From Pyxicephalus adspersus (Eukaryota > Chordata > Amphibia > Anura > Pyxicephalidae), in the NCBI RefSeq assembly GCF_032062135.1, contig NC_092859.1, positions 84,819,067 to 84,883,066 on the forward strand: DNA of 64,000 nt, in the 5' to 3' direction. The translations under genes and the position numbers were made by a program. Shown piece after piece: positions 38,101 to 51,000 of this stretch (its first letter is position 1; each line of letters starts with the position of its first letter). The notes under the pieces are model-generated. The model worked only from the letters and a program-made list of their open reading frames with translations, did no database searches and was not told the origin of the DNA.

Positions 38101-38949
38101 CCCAAATATTTCCACAATGATAGAATTTTAAATTAAGCTTTTTTCAGGGATTGGTGGTGTAAATTATCAAGGAAGAGAGGTCTGATTGTGTCTGATTTTG
38201 ATTTTCAATTTTATGTAAACCCTAACAATGTCCTCCTGGTCTAAATATACAATTGAAATGGTTTTAATATATTTATGATAAGAGCCAAATAGCACCTATT
38301 TGATCCTGTCAGAAATGGAGTGAGCTTGTAAGCTCTATTGCATTCGGCAGTGTTATCTCAACTTGTATAAATGAACCCTGCCCAGTTCTCTAAACTAAAG
38401 AAAACATTCTATGTTACTGAAATAAGGAGAGAGGGATTTTTTCCCCTATTAGTTAGACTTCCTATCTTAGGGTGACAATGCTGCACTGCTATAAGTACAG
38501 TAATCAGTAGTTATGTTATTGCAAGATCATTGCGTGCAGAAAAGAAATAAAATCATGGAAAATGAATGCATCCACAATATCCAGGGGCTCCTAAGGTGCA
38601 TTTACTACATTTTTGCTTGTTGGATTTAATACTATTCACATAGACTGGGATAGTTTCTATGGAAATAAAAAGGATGCCAAAAAGTCAGTGAATTTGGCAA
38701 TTTGTTACTTTAGAATTACCCAACCTTCCTAGCAATATGAACACTTAAATATATCCAAGAATACTGCATCATACACAGAGGGTAAAATCAGTCATGGCCT
38801 TAATATTTTTATTGATGCCTCAGTGTATACTACTTATATTTCCAGGGGTTTCCTCAATGTCTGGCAGGACTGAACTCTAAAAATAAGTATTTTAAGTTTT
38901 ACAAAGTTTAAAAGAATGTTTCCTACAAGCAACTGGCCATTGTGGGACC

Positions 38950-38950
<1 letters not shown>

Positions 38951-38979
<29 letters not shown>
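38951..38979. repeat. (AC)n microsatellite
   Basis: About 14 AC units. Confidence 0.95.
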
Positions 38980-38981
<2 letters not shown>

Positions 38982-39999
38982 GTAGACTGTAATTTAGAAA
39001 ACTGAGAAATGAAGTTAAATATTTTGCATGTGAGGCATGCCTGTACTATAAAAAGCATGTGATGTCTGTGTGTGACCGAATCTTCACTGCTCTGACAGAA
39101 AAATCCTTTCCAAGCTTTCCCTGTTTAAAGAGTACAAAATGAATCACAATCATGTGGCTTAGATCCCTGCCAAATTCCTTTTTTCTGCTACCACTATGAC
39201 TGTCTCCGAGTGCTGCCAACAGCATTTGTCTTCTTGCCAAGATCAATTGGCTGAGTGCTGAAGTGGGAGGCAATTTTTTTCCTTTTTTCGCTTTCTTAAT
39301 GAAACAAACAGGCAGCACTCATTGTGTTTTGTTTGTAGGAAGAAAATGTATAAAATACAGAAAGCAAATGAAGTGGATTGAATGTGTATCACAGACTAAA
39401 ATTTTGTTTCTTCTAATGCACTGATAATATTTACATTACAAAAAAGCTGGTAGAAAAAAAGTGCCAAAAAACGTTATCTACGCATGTAGATGATTTTTTC
39501 ACAATGTAGACTAGCGCGGCAATGGTGTTCAGTAGGCACAAAGCAATTACATGTAACTGCTTGGTTATAAGGTGGTGATGTATGACCTTCCATGGGCTAC
39601 CCTGCAGCACTTATTCACCTGGGACCAGTGACTGGCTTACCGAAGGCTGGTGGCTGAACGGGCACTGAAATATAACCACCAATTCTCACTGTAGTAAACC
39701 CAAAAGCGCTTAGCGCTAAGCTCTGGTCTGAAAAAAAAAAAATTCAACAGTGTTTTTAGCTAGATATCCTGGGTAGTTTGCAGTGGAGACAGACTACCTT
39801 TTAAATGGCAGAAGAAACTGTAAAGTCTCTTCTGCCAACACTAATTTTTAGCAGCCTGTCAGCATTTTTTTGATGAAATGATAGAGCACACTGTGCTATG
39901 CATGTACAGCTCAGAGTCTAGTATCGGTATGGTTCTGTGCATAGATAAAATACCTACCATGTCTATCCATATAGATAAAATATTTCTGACCCAGCTTCA

Positions 40000-41715
40000 A
40001 AGATTCTGAACTCAGAAATAGAGGTCAAAATGGAAAAGTTCTGGCAAATGTTGCTGCCCATCAACCTAGGAAGGGTTACAATGTATTTTCCAAACAATAT
40101 GATGTCCTTCATTCCACAGTAGGAAAGATTATTCACAAGTGGAAACCATTCAAGACAGTTGCCAGTATTCCCAAGAGTGGAAATCCCAGCATATTCACCC
40201 CAAGGTCAGACCGTGCAATCAAAGAAATTGACTGCATGTGTGAAAAACCAAATACCCCCCCCCATGATTCAATAGCTTGTAGATCCACCTTTATCAGCAA
40301 TAATATAATACAATAATCATTTTTGTATGAATTTATGAGTCTCTTACATCATTGTGGAAGAATTTTAGCTCATACTTTTTTTAACACTTTGCTCCAGTGC
40401 GTTGAGCTGTCACAGAGATGGCCTCACATTCAACTCTAGAATTCTTTGGTGTGCAGAGGTTTTCAGGATCAACTTAATGACTGCAAGGTGCCCAGGTCCT
40501 ATGGATGCAAAACAAGCCCAAATCATCACCCCTCCACCACAATGCTTGACAGTTGGTATGAGGCGTTTGTGCTGATATACGGTTTGGTTTTTGCCAAGGC
40601 AAAAATGGCACTGTGCATTATGGCTAAATATTTACAATTTATTCTTGTCTGTCCAAAGGATATTTTTCGAGAGAGAAATGTGGTTTGCTTAGATGCCACT
40701 TTACAAACCTAAGCTGTGCTACCAGGTACTTTTTTGGAAGGAGAGACTTTTTCCTGGTAACTGTACCTGATAAGTCATGCTTGTTTAGTCTTTTTCTATT
40801 TGTAAATCCAGGCAAAAAATATAGGAATGGCTCCTCTATGATTAGACTATGATTAGATGTCCAGGTGCTGGTGCAAGATGAAAAGCACATTCAAGTCTCC
40901 TTGTAGTACTGCAACAGTGCAAAGGATGTGATAACTGCTTTCCACGATACATTTCAAATTTCCGTTTTAAGTTTTCGAATGGAACTTTTGAATATTATCC
41001 TGGAGTCAAACAATCACATCCTTTTTTCTAATTGTACTGTTAAGGACTTACCATTAAACATGCTAAATAAGGCCCGTAGAGTCAGAAGTGCAGTCAAAGA
41101 AATTGTAACAAATCTCCTCCCAAAAAAGAACCTGGTAGCATGGTTTAGGTTTGTAAAGTGGCATCTAAGCAAACCACATTTCTCTCTCGAAAAATATTCT
41201 TTGGACAGACAAGAAAAAATTGTAAATATTTAGCCATAATGCACAGTGGCATGTTTGCAATACCATAAACCAAACCGTATATCAGCACAAACACCTCATA
41301 CCAACTGTCAAGCATTGTGGTGGAGGGGTGATGATTGAGGGCTTGTTTTGCATCCATAGGAGCTGGGCACTTTGCAGTCATTAGGTTGATACTGAACACC
41401 TTTGCACACCAAAGTATTCTAGATTTGAATGTGAGGCCATCTCTGTGACATCTCAATGCACTGACGCAAAGTGTTAAAAAAGAATGAGATAACATTCCTC
41501 CACAATGATGTAAGAGACTGATTCGTACAAAAAATGATTATTGCAAGCTATTGCTGATAAAGGTGGATCTACAAGATATTGATGGGGTGTGTCTGGTTCT
41601 TCACGCATTTGGCTATATTTTTGTTAAATGGCACAGTGAAATCTGTTGTGTGGTGCTTTACACCTGGGGTTAGATTACATAATTGTAGAACCTGCTGAGG
41701 CCTAGATGATTTTTT
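40000..41715. mobile_element. Tc1-like composite with long inverted arms
   Basis: Contains a forward Tc1 N-terminal fragment (40057-40229) followed by two facing copies of a Tc1 C-terminal half. Arm 1 (40255-40740) is the reverse complement of arm 2 (about 41120-41585): both include the CAAGCATTGTGGTGGAGGGG segment (antisense in arm 1) and the NVRPS-type region, and they share outer ends around GTAGATCCACCTTTATCAGC. The spacer 40740-41100 also carries antisense Tc1 phrases (AACATGCTAAATAAGGCCCG). The simplest reading is one Tc1 copy interrupted by a second, oppositely oriented one. All frames are broken. Confidence 0.65.
40057..40229 (+). pseudogene. Tc1-like transposase, DNA-binding domain fragment
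   Basis: Plus-strand frame reading GYNVFSKQYDVLHSTVGKII then HKWKPFKTVASIPKSGNPSI and TPRSDRAIKEI. This is the paired-like helix-turn-helix region of a Tc1 transposase (GYK.ISKQ......TVR.II.KWK), including the GRPR-type linker decayed to KSGNPS. It breaks off at 40229, where an inverted Tc1 fragment begins. It belongs to the composite at 40000-41715. Confidence 0.75.
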
Positions 41716-44700
41716 AATTATGTTCTGTTACCTAAAACCTTAGAATTGAATGAGAATGTTTTTCCCATGACTGTAATGTTTAGTAAATTAGTATTATTAG
41801 TAATTTGTATGTTATTATGAAATGTGTATGGTATATGTAACTTTTGGCCATCATATGAATTTTATACTATGTATAAACAATGAAAAAAAAGGCTTTAATA
41901 ATTAATAGCTGATCATCTCTCTTTTTTCTAGTCATGACTTGTTCTGCACTGCAGCTGCTATATTAAAGGCAATGTTTTGCTTCTTCATGCCCAAGCGTCC
42001 ATCAAAGGGAACAATGAACAGCAAAGAAGTAGTATCACCTAATCCACTGCCAGTCTCCTGAGAGAAGCAGTCAGAGGCAGCAGTACCTTAGATATGACAC
42101 TGCAGATATACAACAGCAACATGGCTGTAGGTACATACCAGGAACTGCATTGTTTATTAGGTTTCATTCAAGACAAAAAGGCCATTTATGAGGTAATTCA
42201 ACGTTAAGTGAGTAGCTTCACTAGCCTTCACCATGTGGGCATGGCAACCTTTGTTTATCAAAGCATATACCTGCATAAATCAAGCATGGTTTAGGAATCA
42301 GCATCCAAGTGCTAAAAAACAGAATTTAAACAAAAGGAATTTTTTATAAAAATAACTTTGCATACCTACTTGATCAAATCAAAAACCTGTTTAAGAAGAA
42401 AAATGTAGTATGACAAGGATACAAAACATTTTTACAGTGTTCTATTTTAGAATTCAGTGTTTTAGAGAAGTCTGTGCAAAAACAAATAGCTTGCCTGCAC
42501 AAAGTGAAATTGCAAGATAGCACTCTTTACCGAAGACAGGAATCCTTGAATGAATGTATGAATCTTGGCCATGTTCCATGCAGATATATCAAAGTGTGTT
42601 TAGTTCCATTAAAACCACATTATAAATAGACTGTACAAGGTACAGATATATGTGTAGAACAGCAGTATGTTTAACGTGGCAAAAATAAAACCCCCCCCAA
42701 AAAAAAAAAACATGAAGACATGGAATTTGTGGAATGAATACAGAAAATACCATGAAAAGGTATTGTAAGGTCATTGCACATTAAGGTTTAAATATGTTAG
42801 CTAACTTATTCAGAGTGAACTAAAAACAAGCTGTCATTAAAAAAACAAATACTTCTACTGATAGTAGATATTTCTATTGTAGAAGTAAAAATTTCAAAAT
42901 CAAAAGCTGCTTTTTGGTTTTAGGGCTGTTAATATTTGGCCAACGCTTGGTCAAAGTTAAACAACCTCTAATTTATCAAAGATAAAGAGGACCTCTGCTG
43001 ACAGGGACATTATGAGATAAAGATTTACCCCAGTTACATGTTAAAAAAGGTACCAAACTTCATTCTAATAGTCAACAAGCAACTTATCTCTAAATGTATC
43101 TCTTTAATAAATAAATGCATTTGATTATGTTTAACTTGTTTGCATCCTTAGTGCTTGCATTTAGACCATTTTAAATTTTGTATCTGCTTTACTTTTCACC
43201 TAGTGTTACCTAGTGTGTGTCCTCTGTGCAATGTTCTTGTCTGTACAAATACTAACCATGGACTAAAGCCAACTGGCAAAGAATAATCCAAGCATCCAAT
43301 GCTGCTGCTTGTTCTAGCAAGGCTTTGCACATTAAAAACATTGTCATAAAAATATTTTGTGCATAAGTTATACTTTTTAATTAGAACTCTTTGCTGCAGC
43401 CTGTAAAGAGCTTCTGTAATTTTCTTTTGAGACTAAAGGCAGGAAGTGTTGCATTGTACCCATTGTCCTGCTAGTCCCTGGTTTCTAAAAGGAGAAAAAA
43501 ACTTGATGCTGGTGGATATTCATTAGTTAACTGTTCCAAAGCCCAACACTAAAATGTACACTATTCTGTGAGCATACTTGTGTATATGAAATGCAGTCAC
43601 CATTAAACACTGTCTTCTTGTAGAAACAGAACAACTAGGCGGCAGAAAAATATCACTTTACCAGTTTTTGAATCTGACCATTGGTATTGGTAAGTCAAAA
43701 ACGTTTTAACAGCAGGCCAGGTTGGCATGCAATTTCTGCAAGACTGATTAACAGCAAACAGACATTTGTCTACAATAACACTTCATTTAAGAGGGAGAAT
43801 TTAATAAACAGTTGAAAAAATGGCAGAATATCCTTCATCAAATTTTGATGACCCTGTAATTACCAATGTCTCCTAGCTCCTTTCAGTTTGTTTCCTGTGT
43901 TTTGAAAAAAAAAAAGAAAGCATTAAAAACAGCATGCCTCCAATTACATTCTGACATTATATGGAAGCCACCTGTACACTTTGTCCTTTGATTTAAATTG
44001 TTCAAAAACAATAATATTTAGCAATTTGCATATAACTAGTTGTAATATTGAAAAAGTACTAAATGAGTCATGTTTCCTCTATAATATTCATATCCTAGGT
44101 ATCTAAAATCTGTCCAAAATTTGTAAATGGATGTCAGAACGTACAAGTGGCACCTCCCATCGTTAGCAGTCTACATTTTTGTAACCGCTTACATATTTTT
44201 GGTAAACCACTGTAAAATAAACACACTTTCCAAAAGCCGAGCAATAACTCATTTAAAAAGGCATGTGGTATAATAGCAATTTCACGTTGCTGTAACACTG
44301 CCCTTCCCGGGATTTATACTTAGCTATTCTTCAATGGGGAAACATCAGAAATACATGTTGTACATGATCATGTTCAGAGACTTAAACACTAATGTGATGG
44401 AAACTTTTTGCAATATGCTGAAAACGTGTACCTTAAACTGGGAACAAAGTAACCCACATGGGACTATTCTGTATAATTTATGCTGAGTACTAAAATATTG
44501 GGAACATAAAGATAAAAACAATGGCCTTTTACCAAAGACGCAACTTTATCCAATTTTTTTTTTCTACTTTTTAAAAATCTGCTCCCTGTTCAGTAGTCTG
44601 AATAAACATCAAGCCAGTTTTATCTTGGAAACATATTTTACTTGTTAGTTTAGGAAGTGAATGCAAGTCAATACACGGTGTCTCCCAAAGGTGTCACAAA

Positions 44701-45229
44701 CCTGTGAGCTGTAGTCCCACCTGTGCTTTGGGCAACTGGCTGGGAGACTCTGCTTATATTTGCTGCTCTACCTCATAGCTTCTCCAGCAGAGTGCAGTGA
44801 AAGACTGCCTGTGTGTGAAACCTAGAGTATTCCCGAGCATGGGAAACCCCCGCCCCCCCTCCACCATGATCTGTGTGGCTTAGGGATGTAATACGGTAAA
44901 CGTCAGCTGGCATTACAACAACAGATGTTATACAAGGAGGTCATCGCAAAACACAGAAAACTATACATGTTTGTGAATATATGTTACGAGAGAAGACAGA
45001 TGCGGATAAGCATTTGATTCTCTACCACAAAAGCTAAGGAAATGTAAGAAAACCCAATACAGCACAGAAATAATGGTCATTGTTCCGACAACCAACTGGC
45101 ATAGATTGTAGATAAAACACTATAAATCACGGGTCCAATGCCAAATAAAATGTTAGAGCTAGATGAAAAATTTAGACGTGATAGCTGGCGCACAGCCATA
45201 CCATTAACAGCTTTTTTCAAATAAAAATG

Positions 45230-45410
45230 GTGCAGCACTGCTCACTAATTCTCGACTGCCTTGAGGCTCTTGGGTGCATGTCGGAGCATCTCAGGCATGC
45301 GTAGAAGGAGCCTTTTCGCTCAAACAGAATGCACAGTGGGATCGTCAATTTTTTTTTTTCATCCTACGTCCCCCGATCTCACACCTGGGTCAGGTGGTGT
45401 AGGATGAAGA
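45230..45410. mobile_element. Internal fragment of the T2/Kolobok-like MITE family
   Basis: Matches the interior of the element at 21568-22023 (GAGGCTCTTGG, GGGATCGTCAATTTTTTTT, GATGTAGG-type words in the same order), without the TTAA ends. A decayed or truncated copy. Confidence 0.55.
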
Positions 45411-46604
45411 ACCAACTGCAACATATAGTTTTTTGTAGTAAATAGTAACTGGAAATGTTAGAAAATTTTGCTTGGTCACCAATGTTTTTTTCCCCATAAT
45501 AAGATGTGCCATGCATGTGGTGCCACACTAGGTCAAAGTTTATCAGGTAAAAAAAATCTGCTGTAAAAAAAAAAAAAAAAAGACTTCAGTGCTCATTGTA
45601 CCTTGAATAGGCTTTCCAACAAGATGGCAAATCTCTGTCAACAATAAACAGATCACGTTCTTTTTGTGAATGCTCAACTAAAGCATGTCACCAAGTTGAA
45701 AAGAAGAGTTGTGGCACATACAGTTAATTTAATGTTAATGGGCAGATCTTTAATCTAGCATCACAGATCTGCCTACAGCATTGACCGACCAAAAGAAGGA
45801 CATAAACTTTTACAAAAACATGCGTAATATTCTTGTCGATCTATAAATTTAATGCTAATAAAACCTGATAGACACATACTATCTGCTTCATGCACAGTCT
45901 GCCAATGAGGCTTTGTGTTTCTTCATCCAGTTCTAAGTTCTAGGACTTACTGGTGTCCTGAGCTGGGTGAAGTATGTGATGTATCAAAGACTTTACTAGC
46001 AGAAAACGTCACAGGAAAACATGACTGATACCAGAACATTTCTGAGACCAGAATAGATATCCCATTGGTAGACTTTGCCTCCATGTTTGATCCTGTGACA
46101 ACTGGAAAAAAATGTTTTATTCAAACGAGAGAGGGAATCTCTTCAGCCTTTATTTTACCTTCCTTGGTGCCTTCTTTTACCACCTCTTTAACAAATTATT
46201 ACAGGTTCTAAATAAAAACTTTATATATTACATATGTTATTTGGGACCTAGAGGCATTATCACTAGGTCTCTGTGCTTCTCTTCCAAATGCAAGCCAATG
46301 CTGACAGTGGAAGGGGCTGGTAGAGTGTAGCTGCTCTAGATAACTGCCACATGGGATGCCAAGCCTCCATAATGGAAAGAACTGAAATCCAAATAATGAG
46401 ACGCACTGTAACATTTAATCAGAGTAAGATTTTAAGTACAGGAGCAGAGCTTGTACCATTGTAAAAATATGGAAAGTCTGGAGTTCAGCTTTAAAGTTGA
46501 AAAAAATGGGACCTATATCAAACCAATGACAACACAGTATCTGCCACTATGTTAATCTACTTTCTGCCTTGTTGTCTGTTCAGACCAAATAAGCATAGCA
46601 CAAC

Positions 46605-47150
46605 AGCTTCACAACACTCTGGCCTTTGCAGCGCTGGGTCGCAGGTTTGAATCATGGCCAGGACACTATCTGCATGGAGTTTGCAGGTTCTCCCCGTGTT
46701 TGCGTAGGATTCCTGCGGGTATTTGAAACCACCACTACATATCTCCCATCCTATTGTGTGTGAAATTCCCCCACCTACTAGATTGTAAGCTCTTCGGGGC
46801 AAGGTCCTCTCCTCCTGTATCACCGTCTGTATTAGTCTGTCATTTGCAATCCCTATTTAATGTACAGCGCTGCGTAATATGTTGGCGCTATATAAATCCT
46901 GTTTAATAATAATATTAATAATAATACTCCAGTTTCCTCCCACATCCCAAAAACATGCAGTTGGGTTAATTGGCTACCCCCCTAAAAAAATTTACCCTAG
47001 AATGTATTAAAAGACATATGACTGAGGAAGGGACATTAGATTGTGAGCCTCTTTGAGGGACAGCTAGTGACATGACTATGGACTTTGTACAGTGCTGGGT
47101 AACATGATGGCGCTATATAAATACTGTGTAATATTAATAATATTTAATAA
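46605..47150 (+). mobile_element. tRNA-derived SINE with L2-type tail, interrupted
   Basis: The left part has GCGCTGGGTCGCAGGTTTGA, with a box B-like GGTTTGAATC, as in a tRNA-derived SINE head, then GTTCTCCCCGTGTTTGCGTAGG. After an insertion it continues CTCCAGTTTCCTCCCACATC and runs through ATTAGATTGTGAGCCTCTTT to GGCGCTATATAAATACTG and an AATATTAATAAT tail. The tail resembles the 3' end of L2/CR1 LINEs, its likely mobilising partner. Internal pol III promoter only; not a functional tRNA. Confidence 0.75.
46722..46925 (+). mobile_element. L2/CR1-type LINE tail nested in the SINE
   Basis: About 204 bp splitting the SINE between GCGGGTA and CTCCAGTTT. It reads GATTGTAAGCTCTTCGGGGC, then TGTACAGCGCTGCGTAATAT and GTTGGCGCTATATAAATCC, ending in (AATAAT)n. 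This is the 3' UTR type of frog L2/CR1 elements; the 5' part is missing, as expected of truncated insertions. The host and guest share the same tail. Confidence 0.7.
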
Positions 47151-50100
47151 TACCATTCAGAATCATTATATACTATTTCACACAATATATACCTTTCAAA
47201 GGCATGCCAATGTATCGGCAACTTCAACAGGTACAACCATATTAAAATATCAAGGACACATTTGTTGTCTTTCAAAATGGAGGATGTTGGAGCACATGTA
47301 TTTATTTTGGTTTTGCTGTTTATACTGTAACATCTTTTTAATACAAAAAAAGCATCTTTATTATACCATTTACATAATTCTAAACTGCAACAGAAAAAAA
47401 TGGTATTTTATAAAAGACTGTAAATATAAAAAACAATGTTACCATTAAAACATGATGTTTACACTAGCCTAACAGGGGATCTTTTGATTTTATGGTCAAT
47501 TAAACTTATGTGGCCAACTAAAGTATAAAACACAACTGACTAATCTAAGAGGTAACTAAAGATGAACATGTCACATGGACTAAATGAGTACCCAAAAGGA
47601 AAAATACAGATCAATGTATGCTCCATATAGGTAATTCTGGTAAAATATAACTTTATATTTTAAAGCATTTAGCCGGATTTTACTCTTCACGATGAAACAA
47701 ATTCAATATATGTAATCCAAGTAAAGATTATGCAAATATTTGCAGTTAGTTAAATGGGTATGGACAATACCTCTCCCCCCGTAAGTATTTGCCACTCAGC
47801 TAACAGGTATTTGAATGACTCACAGTTGGGAAATGCGTGCTAGTTTAATCATGATTTCTCCTAATATAAAAATTACCACCAATACTAGCTTGGTTTTCTT
47901 TGCAGGAACAATTGTTTTTTGTTTTTTGATAGCAATGGCCCTGTATGGTTTCATCCACTCTGCAGAACATATAACATATATCATATAACAGAAACCGTAT
48001 CAACTAGTAAGTAACAGATAATCATGTAAAAATGTACAGTGCTAAACTATCACACCCAATTTCCTCAATGAAATACACATTTTTAAACAAAAGCCAAATT
48101 TTAATTGACACATTGGGGTATGAAGGTGAAATACAATTTTGCAAGGTATATTTTACTTTAGCTTAGTGAATAAGTGGATCTTCTGCTGACTTCAGACATC
48201 TAATCATGTGCAAGGAAAAATCCTGTTTTTTGAGTTTCCTTGCACATGATTGGGTATTTACAAAGCATTTTTTACATTTACTAGTGATTTATCCCTTCCA
48301 AGGTGATAATTTATTGTGGTGAACATCCCAAATTCCATCAGCAAATCAACCACCTTGTCATCAAAGATTTCCAATGCAGTTAGCACTGTGCAGGTGTAAC
48401 TGCATTTCCTAGCACATAATAATACATCTGCCCTATTCAACACATTGTACAAAAAAGGAATATGTATACAGGAACATGGTAACACTGTGGTAAACTCTAA
48501 AAATTGAATCACAGAAGTTGTATTAGGCTTACATTAATCAACAAAGGTCAATGGTGAGGTCAACCTGTGTATAAGACAGGTGATCTACTTCCTAGCATGC
48601 AGACTATCTAAATGATCTTCCGTCTTCTTCCTGGATATTACAGTGTCTGACCAGTACACCTAGGGTCCGTGCTGCTTGCAGCTGTAGAAGAACGCAGTGT
48701 GCAAAGCTTGGGAAAGTGCAGCCCTGCTGCTCCATGTCAACATTCCACCCCCTCTGCCTTTCCCAAGGTCTCAGGCAGAAAACCCTTTTTTGTTCTTATC
48801 AGTTCAAACAAGAACAATGAATTCCTCTAGCCCACAAGAATGTGACAAGGTGCCAACAAAGCCAACCAGGAAGGTGATGTATGGCCTATAGGCTACAGCT
48901 CAGATAGATTATACAATCCATTATTACAATCAATCTGCATTTTATATAAACATTTTGCCTTCAGACAAGGTGGCAAAATAAACTACCCAGAGAATTTGAA
49001 ATGCAGAATATCTATATTGTGTTTGTGCATAAAATTAGCCACTTTTAAGTCTGGTGAAGGGGCATTGGAACAATAAAATAAACAACTTTTATGACATTTT
49101 TAATATTATAAAAGAAAAATTTAGATAAATTAAAATTACGCCTGAATTATAACTTTGTAATGGATGAGTTGTGTAGAAGCAAAGGCAATTATAATGATTT
49201 TGTTATATTTACAGAACAAAGTATTTACAGGAAAGTGTGAAGAGGCTAATGATCTGAAATGTAATGATTTGTTGTCTATGTCCACTTTGCCTGAAAACCA
49301 TTGGGAGCTAGTGGGAATCATCTTGTCCCTGTTCCTTTCCCTTCCACTGAAATATCACGATTGACCCAGGACTCTCCTGGGAAGATAGGTCTTACCCACT
49401 CATCTATGTTGTTTTTTTTATTTTTAATTTTTAGTGTCTGATGCAGACTTTTATATCTATTACATACAGCAGAGAAGTAGCTACAAATGGTTGTGTTTTA
49501 CATGTGTATGTTTAAAGCATGTTGACCATATAATGTTAACAGTTTTTTTTATATTTCCTAACATTACAGGGTAATTACATTCTAATAATTTTATTGTAAA
49601 TAGAGATTACCATATAAATCCACAACAGCTCCATTTTACATATATAATAGTGTGGATTTGGGCTTTTAAAGTGTTTTTAGCTTACATTTTGGAGAAGAAA
49701 AAACACACACACATTCTATGGAAGCTAGAGTTTAATGATGACAGTACAAATGATTGTGTGATTTTTGGTGACCTGACCTTGCAGTAGATCTCACAAACAG
49801 ACAACAGGAATGCTTTGAAGTTTAATGATAAAACACACTTTTTGTTCAAAGATTTTTATCTCAGGTCCATGCTGCATGAAGTTTCAACAAATCTGTATCT
49901 TCTGTAAATTTCTAACATTTGTACAACAAAATGCAAGTAAACATTTAGATCAATATCATGAACTTTGTATATGTCCTGGTAACATGTTTTACCATTTTAA
50001 CAACACATCCAGCTTCTGTGTATATTTACTCTGTTACCTATGTTAACTAAAGAATAGCCAATATTTATGATCAGATCTTTTTGGACTGCATTTTTGAAAT

Positions 50101-50719
50101 TCTAAAAATAACGGAAGAACAAATGTACAATGATTTAAGCAAGGTGAAACTAGTATATGTTTTAGTTCATATATGTTTAAAAATAAATCTGCATCCTATA
50201 GTTTACCATTGGAAGAACTTATTTTGGCTGCAGTGGAACTAAAATCATATCAACAAGTCAACAGCTGCTGGTGAAACAGGTTGGTTTCTATCAAATCCAA
50301 AGCGTTACTTGTAATAATTCAGACCTGAATGTTCTAACGTACCATTTCTGTGTTAGAACCTTAATTTATATTTTTCTGCAAAATATGCAGCATAGCAAAC
50401 TCAGATTGTGCAAACTTTCATTTTTAATCACTTTCCAGTAAAAATTAACTTGGTAATTATATGGGATGCCCATCTTAACCCATATGATAACATGAAAACC
50501 AGCAAAATACAACAACCTCACAATCAGGCGTTCTTTCATTTTTTTGGCTCTAAGATTCTAAAAAATATTATACTTTATTTCTTCAGGGTTAGCACAGCCA
50601 CAGAGTTACTTCACAACTGGTCTATGCACTTTGTTTTGGAATAAAACTGTTAATGTACTCATATAGGTATTTAAAAAACAAAACAAAAAAAACATTAAAA
50701 TACATTATTGATTAAAAAG

Positions 50720-51000
50720 GGAAAGCTAACAACCGTTGCCAGATTTCCCTTTCCCATGAGGAGATATTACTTGACTCAATATCGAAGAGGGACAACTTCT
50801 TTTCTTAACTTTCATTACTTTCTCTCAGTGACAACAGGGGGTGACTCCCCAGTAGGAAACACAGATGGCAATAAAATTGACAATGGTTCTAACACTTTAA
50901 TACTCTATCCAAAATTAAAATTTTGGTTAGAAGTAACCTTTAAGCAGGTTTTCTCCAATGCATTGACAGGAAAGACTGTTGTTTCCTAATAGAGAACACA
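50720..51000. repeat. Probable interspersed frog repeat fragment
   Basis: Phrases such as GTGACAACAGGGGGTGACTC, GGCAATAAAATTGACAATGG and GGTTCTAACACTTTAATACT resemble a common frog repeat that I remember but cannot name. No ends or coding frame are visible. Confidence 0.35.

Noticed and set aside
40446..41495. Open frames of 83-116 residues on both strands
   Set aside because: They are sense and antisense readings of broken Tc1 halves in the composite, without an intact catalytic domain.
46605..46675. Possible tRNA gene
   Set aside because: Only a degenerate box B is present, no cloverleaf can be drawn, and it continues into a SINE body.
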